Virus record (IMG/VR): IMGVR_UViG_3300042319_002356 | Span: 26,768 to 90,767 of that record | DNA length: 64,000 bases | Direction: 5' to 3' (one strand) | From: a virus | Shown here: in pieces, positions 35,358-42,506 of the stretch | Layout of the letters: every line of letters starts with the position of its first letter | Position numbering within the stretch: position 1 is the stretch's first letter | Program-made: the position numbers and the translations under genes | The notes under the pieces: model-generated | What the model saw: only the letters and a program-made list of their open reading frames with translations | Database searches by the model: none | Told to the model about the DNA's origin: nothing

Positions 35358-35904
35358 TTTGTAAAGAAGACCCCACAATACCGTTTATCTGCGGTTGGAC
35401 AGTGTGAACCTGGCTTGAAGGCTCCAAGGCTATGGGGGAGGCTACACAGAACGTGAAATACATATAGCACTACTTAATCGGTGTTAATTGGTTTGGGGAA
35501 GTTCAACCAAGTATGATAGGGAACAATGAATTAGATACCCTCGTTATGGATTAAAAGGGTTAGGGGCTTTAAGTAGTCGTGTCGTAATCCACAAGTCGTA
35601 AGAACACTAGACAATCTTACGATATACACTCTTCTTCCGAGTGAGGTTAACCAAGTAACTATGGTGACAGGGCGAAGATGTCTTGAGGGTAACACTGAGC
35701 GCCTTGACCGAGAAGCTTATGACTAATTTGATTAAGTGAGTAGGGACAGGACGGAGTGTGAGAGTATAGGTCCTCGGTGGACGGTTACTATGGTCCCACT
35801 CTCTTGGGGCATATCCGAGGAAATACTACTGATGGTAAAATACTACTAACCAAAGGTCGTCTCGTGAATTACCCACGGACAGGGAAGACGACCTTTAACT
35901 TTTT
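35358..35904 (+). ncRNA. Large structured noncoding RNA (~550 nt), family unassigned
   Basis: No credible reading frame, a higher GC content than flanking genes, and many local helices: CCTCGG (35770s) with CCGAGG (35816 area), TCGTAAG with CTTACGA (35596-35622), CACTC/GAGTG (35627-35643), and a closing 11-bp hairpin AAAGGTCGTCT / AGACGACCTTT (35852-35896) followed by CTTTTT as terminator. Size and position in a tRNA-bearing phage recall the ornate large RNAs GOLLD and ROOL, but I cannot assign it to either. Confidence 0.7.
35852..35904 (+). terminator. Terminator of the large RNA
   Basis: 11-bp stem AAAGGTCGTCT / AGACGACCTTT enclosing a branched 23-nt loop, then AACTTTTT. Confidence 0.7.
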
Positions 35905-35919
35905 AAAAAGAATAAAACA

Positions 35920-36144
35920 ATGGCGGCAAAATCAAAACATTATTTGGACGTATTGAGTTGGGTTAAATCGGTTATCAAATCAATTGACCATCCGTTACAA
36001 GACGCAACTGCAAAAAGACTCATCGGAAATTATTTTGAAATGTATGGAGATAAGTTTACACTCAAGGAGAAAATTCAGATTGGGATGGATTTGAGGATGG
36101 AACTTGACGCTGTGGTATATAAAAAAACAAAACAATCAATATGA
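35920..36144 (+). CDS. Hypothetical protein, 74 aa
   Basis: Basic helical protein (KHYLDVLSWVKSVIKSIDHP). Overlaps clpP by 4 nt and is probably co-translated with it. No family recognised. Confidence 0.6.
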   Translation: MAAKSKHYLDVLSWVKSVIKSIDHPLQDATAKRLIGNYFEMYGDKFTLKEKIQIGMDLRMELDAVVYKKTKQSI

Positions 36145-36863
36145 ATTACGGAAAAGAATTTAGAAAATTCGCAATGAGTGAGGGAATTTCCTCATTAAGT
36201 CTTGACAGCTTTGAAAACTCCTTAACACCTTATGTGTTGGAAGAAAGGGAGATGAGAGCAACACAGATTGACATCTTCTCAAGATTAATGAGAGAAAGAA
36301 TTTTATGGGTATCAGGACCCGTTAACCAAAGAATGTCAGACATTGTCCAAGCACAATTGTTATTCTTGGATTCAGTGGAGAAACGAGACATTACATTATA
36401 TATTAACTCACCTGGTGGTTCAGTTCTATGTGGACTCGGAATCGTGGATTTGATGAATTACATTAAGTCAGATGTTGCAACAACCAATATTGGAATGTGT
36501 GCATCAATGGGTTCAGTATTATTGTCATCAGGAACAAAAGGAAAGCGTTCATCCCTTGTTTATTCAAAGGTGATGACCCACCAGGTGAGTCATGGAACAC
36601 ATGGAAATGTTCAAGACACACGTATTAACCAATTGGAAGCTGAAAAATACAATTACATTTTGTTTAAGATGTTGGCTGAAAATTGTGGAAAGTCATTTGA
36701 TGAAGTATTAGAATTCTCAAGACGAGACAGATGGTATACATCAGATGAAGCAAAAGAATTTGGATTGATTGATGAAGTAATCAAAACTGAAGGAACCAAA
36801 TCAATCACGGAAATGTTGGAAGGGTTTGACGACTACTACAACAAGGAAGTGATGTCTAAATAA
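36141..36863 (+). CDS. clpP: ClpP-like serine protease
   Basis: 240 aa. Oxyanion strand YINSPGGSVLCGLGI, nucleophile Ser in GMCASMGSVLL, catalytic His in VMTHQVSHG, Asp in RRDRWYTSDEAKEFGLID: full triad present. Slightly longer at the N-terminus than host ClpP (~200). It degrades proteins with a Clp ATPase partner, or may act as a capsid maturation protease as in some phages; no ATPase gene lies next to it. Confidence 0.92.
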   Translation: MNYGKEFRKFAMSEGISSLSLDSFENSLTPYVLEEREMRATQIDIFSRLMRERILWVSGPVNQRMSDIVQAQLLFLDSVEKRDITLYINSPGGSVLCGLGIVDLMNYIKSDVATTNIGMCASMGSVLLSSGTKGKRSSLVYSKVMTHQVSHGTHGNVQDTRINQLEAEKYNYILFKMLAENCGKSFDEVLEFSRRDRWYTSDEAKEFGLIDEVIKTEGTKSITEMLEGFDDYYNKEVMSK

Positions 36864-36867
36864 AAAA

Positions 36868-36890
36868 GAGGGTGGAAACACCCTTTTTTT
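36868..36890 (+). terminator. Rho-independent terminator
   Basis: AGGGTG, loop GAAA, CACCCT and a T run, after clpP. Confidence 0.9.
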
Positions 36891-36911
36891 ATTTTATAGT
36901 GTAACTTTTTG

Positions 36912-36919
36912 ATATTTAT
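36912..36919 (+). promoter_or_regulatory. Late-type motif ATATTTAT
   Basis: 22 nt before ATG 36942; spacing differs from most other copies. Confidence 0.45.
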
Positions 36920-36941
36920 GTAGTACACTGATGAACCTCAC

Positions 36942-37415
36942 ATGGAAAAGACTTTACTCTCATACGAAGGAAATATTACAACTGAATATATTGACAGTGT
37001 GGTTGAGTATGTTAATACATTGGATGAAAAACCGGCATTAATTAGAAAGATTTGTTTTTTAATTGTTGAAGTTTTACAAAATGTATTCCACCATTCAGAT
37101 AAGAATGAACATGGAAATACTTTCGCATATTTCCAATTAATTAAGGATGATACTTATATAATAAAAACCGGAAATTTAATCTCAAAAGAAAAAACCGAAG
37201 GGTTAGAAAAAAGATTAGAATGTGTCGTGAGTTCAACTGAGGATGAAATTAAAGAAAAAATATTCAATAATTTAAATAAGGAAGGATTTAGTGAAAAGGG
37301 TGGTGCTGGAATTGGACTTCTTTCAATCAGGAAGAAAGTGAATGATGGAATGACATATGATATTGAGATTTTTAAAGGTGATTATAATATGATTCATTTT
37401 GAAATTAGAATATGA
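36942..37415 (+). CDS. SiaB-like (DUF6272) HATPase-type protein kinase
   Basis: 157 aa. An HATPase fold without H box: ICFLIVEVLQNVFHHSD supplies the N-box Glu/Asn, and GGAGIGLLSIRKK the G2 loop. This matches the SiaB family (DUF6272), which in Pseudomonas phosphorylates SiaC and is reversed by a PP2C phosphatase. Neither SiaC nor the phosphatase is recognisable next door. The 178-aa neighbour at 37412 overlaps it and may be a partner. Confidence 0.75.
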   Translation: MEKTLLSYEGNITTEYIDSVVEYVNTLDEKPALIRKICFLIVEVLQNVFHHSDKNEHGNTFAYFQLIKDDTYIIKTGNLISKEKTEGLEKRLECVVSSTEDEIKEKIFNNLNKEGFSEKGGAGIGLLSIRKKVNDGMTYDIEIFKGDYNMIHFEIRI

Positions 37416-37948
37416 AAAAAGATACTGGAAATATTAGAGATATAATGAAGTTTTTCATTGCTCATCAGATAAAGAAAGGAGAAATACCCAAATTAACACC
37501 TGTCATTTATCACAACATAGGGGTTAGTAAAAATTCATTAAACGATATCACAAAGGTTCTACCGGTGTTTAGAGAAATTTTGGGTGATGATTATATACAA
37601 AAATTCATATCAAAATTTGAAAACAAACCAATTAATGTTAATGATTATGATGATAACATAGGTGTTGGAGGTTATGATTTCATATTTAAATTTGATATTT
37701 ATAAAATGTATAATTATAATGATTTCTATCTTGTAGAACTCAATATTAATATTGAGCCAGGTGGTGAGGTTACACTTATGACTGACGGTGAAACATATAC
37801 ATTTGAAGAAATGGATAGGACAAACCACGAGGCATGGCAAGAAGTACAACAAGAAATAATTGAATTAATATTTGACATACTTCGTTACAAACTCACAGAT
37901 TACACCGGACTCCAAGACTTTTCAATAGAAAAGTTGAAGTATTTTTAA
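37412..37948 (+). CDS. Hypothetical protein, 178 aa
   Basis: Overlaps the SiaB-like gene by 4 nt. Beta-rich centre (GVGGYDFIFKFDIYKMYNYNDFYLVELNINIEPGGEV cut across residues ~80-120) and helical end. No family recognised. Confidence 0.6.
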   Translation: MKKDTGNIRDIMKFFIAHQIKKGEIPKLTPVIYHNIGVSKNSLNDITKVLPVFREILGDDYIQKFISKFENKPINVNDYDDNIGVGGYDFIFKFDIYKMYNYNDFYLVELNINIEPGGEVTLMTDGETYTFEEMDRTNHEAWQEVQQEIIELIFDILRYKLTDYTGLQDFSIEKLKYF

Positions 37949-37955
37949 AAAAAAC

Positions 37956-37986
37956 TTGACATAACTGAAAAATAGCAGTACTTTTG
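37956..37986 (+). promoter_or_regulatory. Strong promoter ahead of small gene and tRNA cluster
   Basis: TTGACA 37956-37961, 17 nt, TACTTTTG 37979-37986. Confidence 0.85.
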
Positions 37987-38015
37987 TAAAACAATTGATA
38001 TTTAATAAGAAAACA

Positions 38016-38129
38016 ATGAAACAGAACTCAACACATAACGTAAGTAATCTCCCGATGAACGTGGGCCAAGCGTGGTTTACGATTAAGGGGCAGGATTGCC
38101 GTAAGTTCAGGGTTCTTAATAAGATGTAA
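38016..38129 (+). CDS. Short leader-type peptide, 37 aa
   Basis: ATG 30 nt after a strong promoter. It encodes MKQNSTHNVSNLPMNVGQAW and then a basic tail. A terminator follows at 38153-38188. Segment 38104-38117 within the frame can pair with the 5' arm of that terminator, so translation might control read-through into the tRNA cluster. A similar 'MNVGQAWFTIKG' peptide type is unknown to me. Confidence 0.5.
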   Translation: MKQNSTHNVSNLPMNVGQAWFTIKGQDCRKFRVLNKM

Positions 38130-38152
38130 TCGTATCATCAAATATATAAAGA

Positions 38153-38188
38153 AGGACCCTGAACTATAAAGTTCGGGGTTTTTTTTTG
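38153..38188 (+). terminator. Terminator / possible attenuator
   Basis: ACCCTGAACT, loop ATAA, AGTTCGGGGT then nine T. The left arm is also complementary to AGTTCAGGGT at 38104-38113. Confidence 0.8.
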
Positions 38189-38229
38189 GTGTTACAAAAA
38201 GGTTCTTTGACATATTGGGAAAAATAAAT

Positions 38230-38308
38230 GACCTCATAGCTCAGTTGGTTTTTAGAGCGCCATACTTTTATAATATGGGAGTCCCGAGTTCAAATCTCGG
38301 TGGGGTCA
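38230..38308 (+). tRNA. tRNA with enlarged anticodon loop (anticodon uncertain)
   Basis: Acceptor GACCTCA / TGGGGTC, normal D and T arms (T loop TTCAAAT). The anticodon stem CCATA/TATGG encloses nine bases CTTTTATAA instead of seven. UUU (Lys) or, with a shifted stem, UUA (reading the UAA stop) are both possible. Confidence 0.75.
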
Positions 38309-38311
38309 CAA

Positions 38312-38452
38312 TTGGTAGTAAAAATGCGTAGGATGGAAGACGTGGAGAGACGAGTCGCAAGGGTACACACTTAGAACTGCTCTATTATGGTGTGTGAAGC
38401 GTCGTAGTGATACGAATCCCAGATTCCTGATAAATCCATCCACTACCAATTT
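38312..38452 (+). ncRNA. Structured RNA between tRNAs
   Basis: Closed by TTGGTAGT / ACTACCAA with an inner GGATGG / CCATCC helix, no frame, and followed by TTTTT. Lies exactly between two tRNA genes. Not a canonical tRNA. Confidence 0.5.
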
Positions 38453-38458
38453 TTATAT

Positions 38459-38531
38459 GCGTCTGTAGCTCAATTGGTAGAGTACTGGTCTCCAAAACCA
38501 GGTGTTAGAGGTTCGAGTCCTCTCAGGCGTG
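38459..38531 (+). tRNA. tRNA-Trp(CCA)
   Basis: Anticodon arm CTGGT-CTCCAAA-ACCAG; acceptor GCGTCTG/CAGGCGT; T loop TTCGAGT. Confidence 0.93.
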
Positions 38532-38537
38532 CAACAA

Positions 38538-38610
38538 GCCTCCTTAGCTCAGTTGGTAGAGCACTTGTTTTGTAAACAAGATGTCGTTGGTTCGAATCCG
38601 ACAGGAGGCT
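38538..38610 (+). tRNA. tRNA-Thr(TGT)
   Basis: Anticodon arm CTTGT-TTTGTAA-ACAAG; acceptor GCCTCCT/AGGAGGC; T loop TTCGAAT. Confidence 0.95.
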
Positions 38611-38617
38611 CAAACAT

Positions 38618-38692
38618 TCTCACGTAGCTCAGGTGGTTTAGAGCATTTGACTGATATTCAAAAGGTCGTTGGTTCGAGTCCAACCGTGAGAA
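38618..38692 (+). tRNA. tRNA-Ile(GAT)
   Basis: Anticodon arm TTTGA-CTGATAT-TCAAA; acceptor TCTCACG/CGTGAGA. Confidence 0.92.
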
Positions 38693-38700
38693 CTTAATTT

Positions 38701-38775
38701 CTAGGTGTCGGGCAGATGGTTATACCCGCATGGTTTGGGACCATGATATCGTAGGTTCGAATCCTACCACTTAGA
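38701..38775 (+). tRNA. tRNA-Pro(TGG)
   Basis: Anticodon arm CATGG-TTTGGGA-CCATG; acceptor CTAGGTG/CACTTAG. Confidence 0.93.
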
Positions 38776-38781
38776 CAACAA

Positions 38782-38856
38782 TGGGCTGTTGGTATAGACG
38801 GTTAACACACTTGCTTTGCACGCATGAGTCCCCGGTTCGAGTCCGGGATGGTCCAC
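38782..38856 (+). tRNA. tRNA-Ala(TGC)
   Basis: Anticodon arm CTTGC-TTTGCAC-GCATG (one T-T mismatch); wobble-rich acceptor TGGGCTG/TGGTCCA; T loop TTCGAGT. Confidence 0.85.
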
Positions 38857-38869
38857 TAATCGGAAGTAC

Positions 38870-38940
38870 GTAAAAAATGGGTGGAACTTGTGAAAAATGA
38901 GAGTAAAACCACTCTTAACGTAAAAAATGGGTGGAGAATA
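38870..38940 (+). repeat. Short direct repeat between tRNAs
   Basis: ACGTAAAAAATGGGTGGA occurs twice (about 38867-38884 and 38919-38936), with no frame. It may mark a recombination scar or a processing site. Confidence 0.6.
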
Positions 38941-38954
38941 TTTGAAAGAAATAT

Positions 38955-39030
38955 GGGGTGATAGCACAGGTGGTCAGTTCGCGTCGGTCTGAAAAACCGA
39001 AGATGTGTGGTTCAACTCCCACTCACCCCA
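38955..39030 (+). tRNA. tRNA-Phe(GAA)
   Basis: Anticodon arm TCGGT-CTGAAAA-ACCGA; acceptor GGGGTGA/TCACCCC. Confidence 0.95.
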
Positions 39031-39044
39031 CGAGGTCCTGAATT

Positions 39045-39107
39045 AACAGGACAACCCCACCTCCGATATGGCAGTCAGTCCGTTAATCTGACGAAGTGGG
39101 TTTTTTA
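39045..39107 (+). terminator. Branched hairpin with T tract
   Basis: CCCAC ... GTGGG closes an inner GTCAG/CTGAC stem and is followed by TTTTTT. Preceded by a GTCCTG/CAGGAC hairpin. Probably a terminator or RNA-processing element in the tRNA operon. Confidence 0.55.
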
Positions 39108-39110
39108 TAA

Positions 39111-39186
39111 GCGGGTGTTGCATAGTGGCCGATTGCGTCTGCCTTCCAAGCAGAAATCACCGTGGGTTCGAATCCCACTACCCGCT
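39111..39186 (+). tRNA. tRNA-Gly(TCC)
   Basis: Anticodon arm TCTGC-CTTCCAA-GCAGA; acceptor GCGGGTG/TACCCGC. Confidence 0.94.
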
Positions 39187-39266
39187 CCTAGTGTCTCGGT
39201 AAGCTCTGACGAAAGTCAACTACGAGGTCTCGGTGGACAGAAGGCCTCTGATTCCACCCACTTTTT

Positions 39267-39339
39267 GGCTCCATGGTTGAATGGCAACAATGCCGGCTTG
39301 TCACGCCGTGTGGTACGGGTTCGAATCCCGTTGGAGCCG
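39267..39339 (+). tRNA. tRNA-Asp(GTC)
   Basis: Anticodon loop TTGTCAC in stem CCGGC/GCCGT; acceptor GGCTCCA/TGGAGCC; G discriminator typical of Asp. Confidence 0.94.
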
Positions 39340-39400
39340 CAAAAAGAGGAATAACTTGTGTAGGTGCCTCAGGGGACTGCAGCCCCACTACACTCCATTT

Positions 39401-39471
39401 TGTCCCTTCATCTAATGGCAGGATATCAGATTTTGATTCTGAGTATGTTGGTTCGAATCCAGCAGGGACAA
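39401..39471 (+). tRNA. tRNA-Gln(TTG)
   Basis: Anticodon arm TCAGA-TTTTGAT-TCTGA; acceptor TGTCCCT/AGGGACA. A hairpin GTGTAG...CTACAC precedes it at ~39358-39392. Confidence 0.93.
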
Positions 39472-39495
39472 CTTTTTTAATTCAAATTTTTTTAT

Positions 39496-39503
39496 TATAT
39501 TTG
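39496..39503 (+). promoter_or_regulatory. Promoter -7 box TATATTTG
   Basis: Exactly 4 nt before ATG 39508. Confidence 0.55.
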
Positions 39504-39507
39504 CTCT

Positions 39508-40119
39508 ATGAACTCAACTAATTTAAAATTAAAATACTCAATTGGGAAAATTGATGAAATTAAAAATCTTGATGGTGACACTAAAGAAAGGTTGTTACTT
39601 GAGTTATTGGGTGAGATGTCTAAAGATAAGAACTCTTCTACATTTAGAGAGGGTGTTACTCTTGGGGTATTAGGTAAAAACCAAAGTGTTACTAAATTGG
39701 GTTATGATTCTGATGATGAACCAATTGAGGTTAAACCTAAGAATATTTCATCAGACTCTAATAAAAAATTTGATGGGTCTGGTAATTTTAGTGATTTTAC
39801 TTGGGCGAGACATAAAAAATATAAGAATGACAACGTCAAAATGATGGTGTCAGGATTTTTAGACGGTAAAGTTTTATTTGTTATTAGTTTTGATTACAAT
39901 TCAAATGATTTTGTAACTGAGATTGAAAGACAATTAACTAAACATTTACCTGATGGTGATGTTAGCAGTAGATATGTTAGAAGTGTTAAATTTAGTTATA
40001 AGCATTTTAACACTTCTGATAGTTTAAAAATTGAATATTTGTCTCCTGAGTTTAAAACATTTGAGAACAAATTCACTAAACCTTTTTATTCCTTTATACT
40101 TAAATATGAATCTAATTAA
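39508..40119 (+). CDS. Hypothetical protein, 203 aa
   Basis: Soluble; N-terminal helical half, then DGSGNFSDFTWARHKKYK and a beta-rich second half with KVLFVISFDYNSNDF. No family recognised. Its end overlaps the methyltransferase start by 14 nt. Confidence 0.65.
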   Translation: MNSTNLKLKYSIGKIDEIKNLDGDTKERLLLELLGEMSKDKNSSTFREGVTLGVLGKNQSVTKLGYDSDDEPIEVKPKNISSDSNKKFDGSGNFSDFTWARHKKYKNDNVKMMVSGFLDGKVLFVISFDYNSNDFVTEIERQLTKHLPDGDVSSRYVRSVKFSYKHFNTSDSLKIEYLSPEFKTFENKFTKPFYSFILKYESN

Positions 40120-40924
40120 TGAAATAGTTTTAGGGGATGTTCTTGAAACTTTAAAACAAATACCTGATAATAGTTTTGACTTAGGTGTTACTTCACCACC
40201 ATACAATAAACAAAAGAATAGGAAAGGGGTGTTGGTAAAGGATATTAAGTATTCGGATATTACTGATAATTCTGATGAATCTGATTACCAAGTTGAACAA
40301 ATTGAAATACTAAATGAACTATATAGAACTATAAAACCTGGTGGTTCATTTTTCTATAATCATAAAATTAGATGGGATAAAGGTGAAATGTTCCATCCGA
40401 TTGATTGGTTGAAAAAAACTGATTGGGTGGTAAAACAAGAGATTGTTTGGGACCGTAATATTGCTGCTAACATTAGAGGATGGAGATTTTGGCAAGTTGA
40501 GGAAAGAATATATTGGCTATATAAACCAAAAAACAAAGGTGATAATGGAGCTGAGCTAATGTCAAAACACGCTTTGATGACATCAGTTTGGAGACTTAGA
40601 CCTGAGATGGATAAGACGGTAGTATTCAATCACCCGGCACCATTCCCAATTGAGATACCGACAAGGTGCATCTATTCAATTTTGGATGATTTGAAAAATT
40701 GTTTGGTGATTGACCCTTATATGGGGAGCGGAACAAGTGCGGTTGCAACTAGACTACTCGGACACAATTATTTTGGTATTGATATTTCCGAGGAGTATAT
40801 TGGTAATGCTAATTTTAGATTGAACAATATTACTGAAAAAGAGATTGAAAGATTCAACAATGAATTGTCGTTACATAAAGTGAATAAAACGTATAAACAA
40901 AGGAAAGAGGAAAAACTTAAATAA
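40106..40924 (+). CDS. DNA methyltransferase (N4-cytosine/N6-adenine, beta class)
   Basis: 272 aa. Catalytic motif IV TSPPYNKQKN precedes the SAM motif VIDPYMGSGTSAVA, the order of beta-class enzymes such as those with CcrM-like folds. FGIDISEEYI is motif II. Start ATG 40106 gives the canonical INEIVLGDVLETL opening. Modifies adenine or cytosine in an unknown site. It is a distant paralogue of 58711-59571. Confidence 0.92.
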   Translation: MNLINEIVLGDVLETLKQIPDNSFDLGVTSPPYNKQKNRKGVLVKDIKYSDITDNSDESDYQVEQIEILNELYRTIKPGGSFFYNHKIRWDKGEMFHPIDWLKKTDWVVKQEIVWDRNIAANIRGWRFWQVEERIYWLYKPKNKGDNGAELMSKHALMTSVWRLRPEMDKTVVFNHPAPFPIEIPTRCIYSILDDLKNCLVIDPYMGSGTSAVATRLLGHNYFGIDISEEYIGNANFRLNNITEKEIERFNNELSLHKVNKTYKQRKEEKLK

Positions 40925-40925
40925 T

Positions 40926-41117
40926 ATGAAAACACTTTGGAAAACATTAATCTATCCATTTCAGATGATATGGGATAGTATCTTTGATAACGACGCACAT
41001 AAGATTGTATCAAAACAAGGACAGAAGGAACTATTGATACGGATAATGAAACACGACGAGGAAGCTGGGATGTATGATGTGGATTTCAGTGAAAAGTCAA
41101 AAGAAAATTTGGATTAA
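40926..41117 (+). CDS. Small hypothetical protein, 63 aa
   Basis: Follows the methyltransferase by 1 nt. Amphipathic N-terminus (KTLWKTLIYPFQMIWDSIF) and charged C-terminus. Function unknown. Confidence 0.55.
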   Translation: MKTLWKTLIYPFQMIWDSIFDNDAHKIVSKQGQKELLIRIMKHDEEAGMYDVDFSEKSKENLD

Positions 41118-41139
41118 CAAGAACATCACAGTATATTTG
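41109..41139 (+). promoter_or_regulatory. Bacteroidota-type promoter
   Basis: TTG 41109-41111, 20 nt, TATATTTG 41132-41139, 4 nt before ATG 41144. Confidence 0.75.
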
Positions 41140-41143
41140 TCAA

Positions 41144-41509
41144 ATGGAAAAGGAATTTGTACCCTACGAGTTGGCGGTTAAACTCAAAGCACTTGGATTT
41201 GATGAAGAATGTTTGAGTTATTATTTTAATAAACAACTATCATTTGGTTCTAAAACTTCTTATGGTGAAGTAGTAGAAGCACCACTCTTCCAACAAGCAT
41301 TCCGTTGGTTTAGAGAGAAGTACGAGTTATTTCATTCAACTAACTACCAAGATGATAATTCTGGTTCAGGTAGTTTTGATTACGAGATTCTTGATAAAAG
41401 AGGGAAACATCAACAAGATGATGACTCTCCTGAATTTGATACCTATGAAGAAGCAGAACTTGCTTGTCTTACCAAGTTAATTGAAATTGTTGAACAAACT
41501 AAAAGATAA
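41144..41509 (+). CDS. Hypothetical protein, 121 aa
   Basis: Resembles a widespread phage protein type: YELAVKLKALGFDEECLSYY, APLFQQAFRWFREKYELF and a final EEAELACLTKLIEI helix. Role unknown. Confidence 0.75.
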   Translation: MEKEFVPYELAVKLKALGFDEECLSYYFNKQLSFGSKTSYGEVVEAPLFQQAFRWFREKYELFHSTNYQDDNSGSGSFDYEILDKRGKHQQDDDSPEFDTYEEAELACLTKLIEIVEQTKR

Positions 41510-41521
41510 TTAAAATAAAAT

Positions 41522-41552
41522 TTGGACTGACAGGAACTTTGATATATATTTG
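41522..41552 (+). promoter_or_regulatory. Bacteroidota-type promoter
   Basis: TTGGAC 41522-41527, 17 nt, TATATTTG 41545-41552; 21-nt leader to ATG 41574. Confidence 0.7.
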
Positions 41553-41573
41553 TAATCACAAACCGATAAGAAT

Positions 41574-41870
41574 ATGACACAGAAACAACAAGATGCTCTT
41601 GACAACATAATGGATAACTTTGACTTTGACCAAGTTCATAAGGTAATGGTATTCCTTAATTGGAAATGGGCGAATAGTAATGGTGGCCTTGAGGTACCTG
41701 AAAAATATGAATTAAGAAGTGAAGCAAGACGACTTTTGAAAATGGCGATTGAGGAAAAGACGACTGTATCAACTGGCGGATTCTTAGCTGAATACATTGA
41801 TGAAGATGGTGGATGGATGGATTTGAAGTTTGTTGTATCAGATTGGGATGAAGAGGTAAAAAATGGGTAA
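41574..41870 (+). CDS. Hypothetical protein, 98 aa
   Basis: Helical N-terminal half (MDNFDFDQVHKVMVFLNWKW) and VSTGGFLAEYIDEDGG loop, a pattern common in uncharacterised phage proteins. Role unknown. Confidence 0.7.
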   Translation: MTQKQQDALDNIMDNFDFDQVHKVMVFLNWKWANSNGGLEVPEKYELRSEARRLLKMAIEEKTTVSTGGFLAEYIDEDGGWMDLKFVVSDWDEEVKNG

Positions 41871-41873
41871 GGT

Positions 41874-42050
41874 ATGACAAATAAAGAAAAAATTGTAACC
41901 TTTAGTTGTAGTAAATCTGTTCATATATACGGACCAAAAAGTGGATTACTACCAAGGTCTCCGTATAGAACTCACCCAACCATTGATGAAGCGAAAAAGT
42001 TTTTAACTGAAAGGGAAGGGGATTATGAAATAAAATTAGTATATTTGTAA
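41874..42050 (+). CDS. Small hypothetical protein, 58 aa
   Basis: Starts 3 nt after the preceding stop. Mixed composition (GPKSGLLPRSPYRTHPTIDEAKKFL). Its last codons form the -7 box (TATATTTG 42040-42047) for the following tRNA-like gene. Confidence 0.5.
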   Translation: MTNKEKIVTFSCSKSVHIYGPKSGLLPRSPYRTHPTIDEAKKFLTEREGDYEIKLVYL

Positions 42051-42057
42051 AATAATT

Positions 42058-42177
42058 AGTCAGGTAATGCGTAATGTGGAAACGGCATCACATCCTGAAA
42101 ACACCACGGTCCATAACCATTTGGACGCGAGAAGTATAAAGGTTGCATTGTTGGGGGTTCGAATCCTCTCCTGACTA
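42058..42177 (+). ncRNA. tRNA-like RNA, AGTCAGG family (120 nt)
   Basis: Acceptor AGTCAGG/CCTGACT and a T arm with loop TTCGAAT, but the ~85-nt middle folds as an enclosing AATGC/GCATT helix with hairpins ATGTG/CACAT and GTCCA/TGGAC. No 7-nt anticodon arm is identifiable. One of four elements with the same acceptor. Confidence 0.6.
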
Positions 42178-42334
42178 CACGGTCTGGCTCATCACCAGAT
42201 AGTATGTCCAATACGATGAGAAATGGTATGATAACCATAGGGAACTTCTGATAGGGAAACGCTCTATCCGGTCTAACTAGCCGCGGGAAATATCAAAGAG
42301 GATGCAAAGAACAACGTGCTCTCGTAGTTAACAT
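42178..42334 (+). other. Structured spacer between tRNA-like genes
   Basis: No frame. Contains TCTGG/CCAGA and GATAG/CTATC hairpins with a GGAAACG loop. Possibly pre-tRNA spacer or part of a longer structured RNA. Confidence 0.35.
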
Positions 42335-42443
42335 AGTCAGGTGGCGGAATTGGTTTGCCTTAGCAGTAGCAGACACTACACAAAAATTGGCCGAATGTCA
42401 ACGATACCAAAAGCTAATACAGGTTCGAATCCTGTCCTGACTA
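42335..42443 (+). ncRNA. tRNA-like RNA, AGTCAGG family (109 nt)
   Basis: Acceptor AGTCAGG/CCTGACT, Leu/Ser-type D arm GGCGGAATTGG, T arm ACAGG-TTCGAAT-CCTGT. The stem in anticodon position, TTAGC/GCTAA, encloses 48 nt rather than 7. Confidence 0.6.
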
Positions 42444-42506
42444 CTAACGGGAAACGCTCACTAACCCTTATAATAGTGTGATGACAGCTCGGAAAGACGG
42501 CAAAAT

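Noticed and set aside
35529-35545. ATTAGATACCCTCG resembles the conserved 16S rRNA '790 loop' motif
   Set aside because: No other conserved 16S or 23S segment accompanies it and the locus is only ~550 nt, so it is not an rRNA gene; treated as chance or local mimicry.
39007-39521. Long reading frames on both strands across the tRNA cluster
   Set aside because: They run through several well-formed tRNA genes in all frames and lack start signals; they reflect the tRNA sequences.
42058-42177. tmRNA
   Set aside because: Acceptor lacks the G-U pair at position 3 and no tag frame is found inside; only a tRNA-like fold.
42056-42238. Minus-strand frame over the first AGTCAGG element
   Set aside because: Overlaps a structured RNA with a promoter on the other strand; no recognisable protein.
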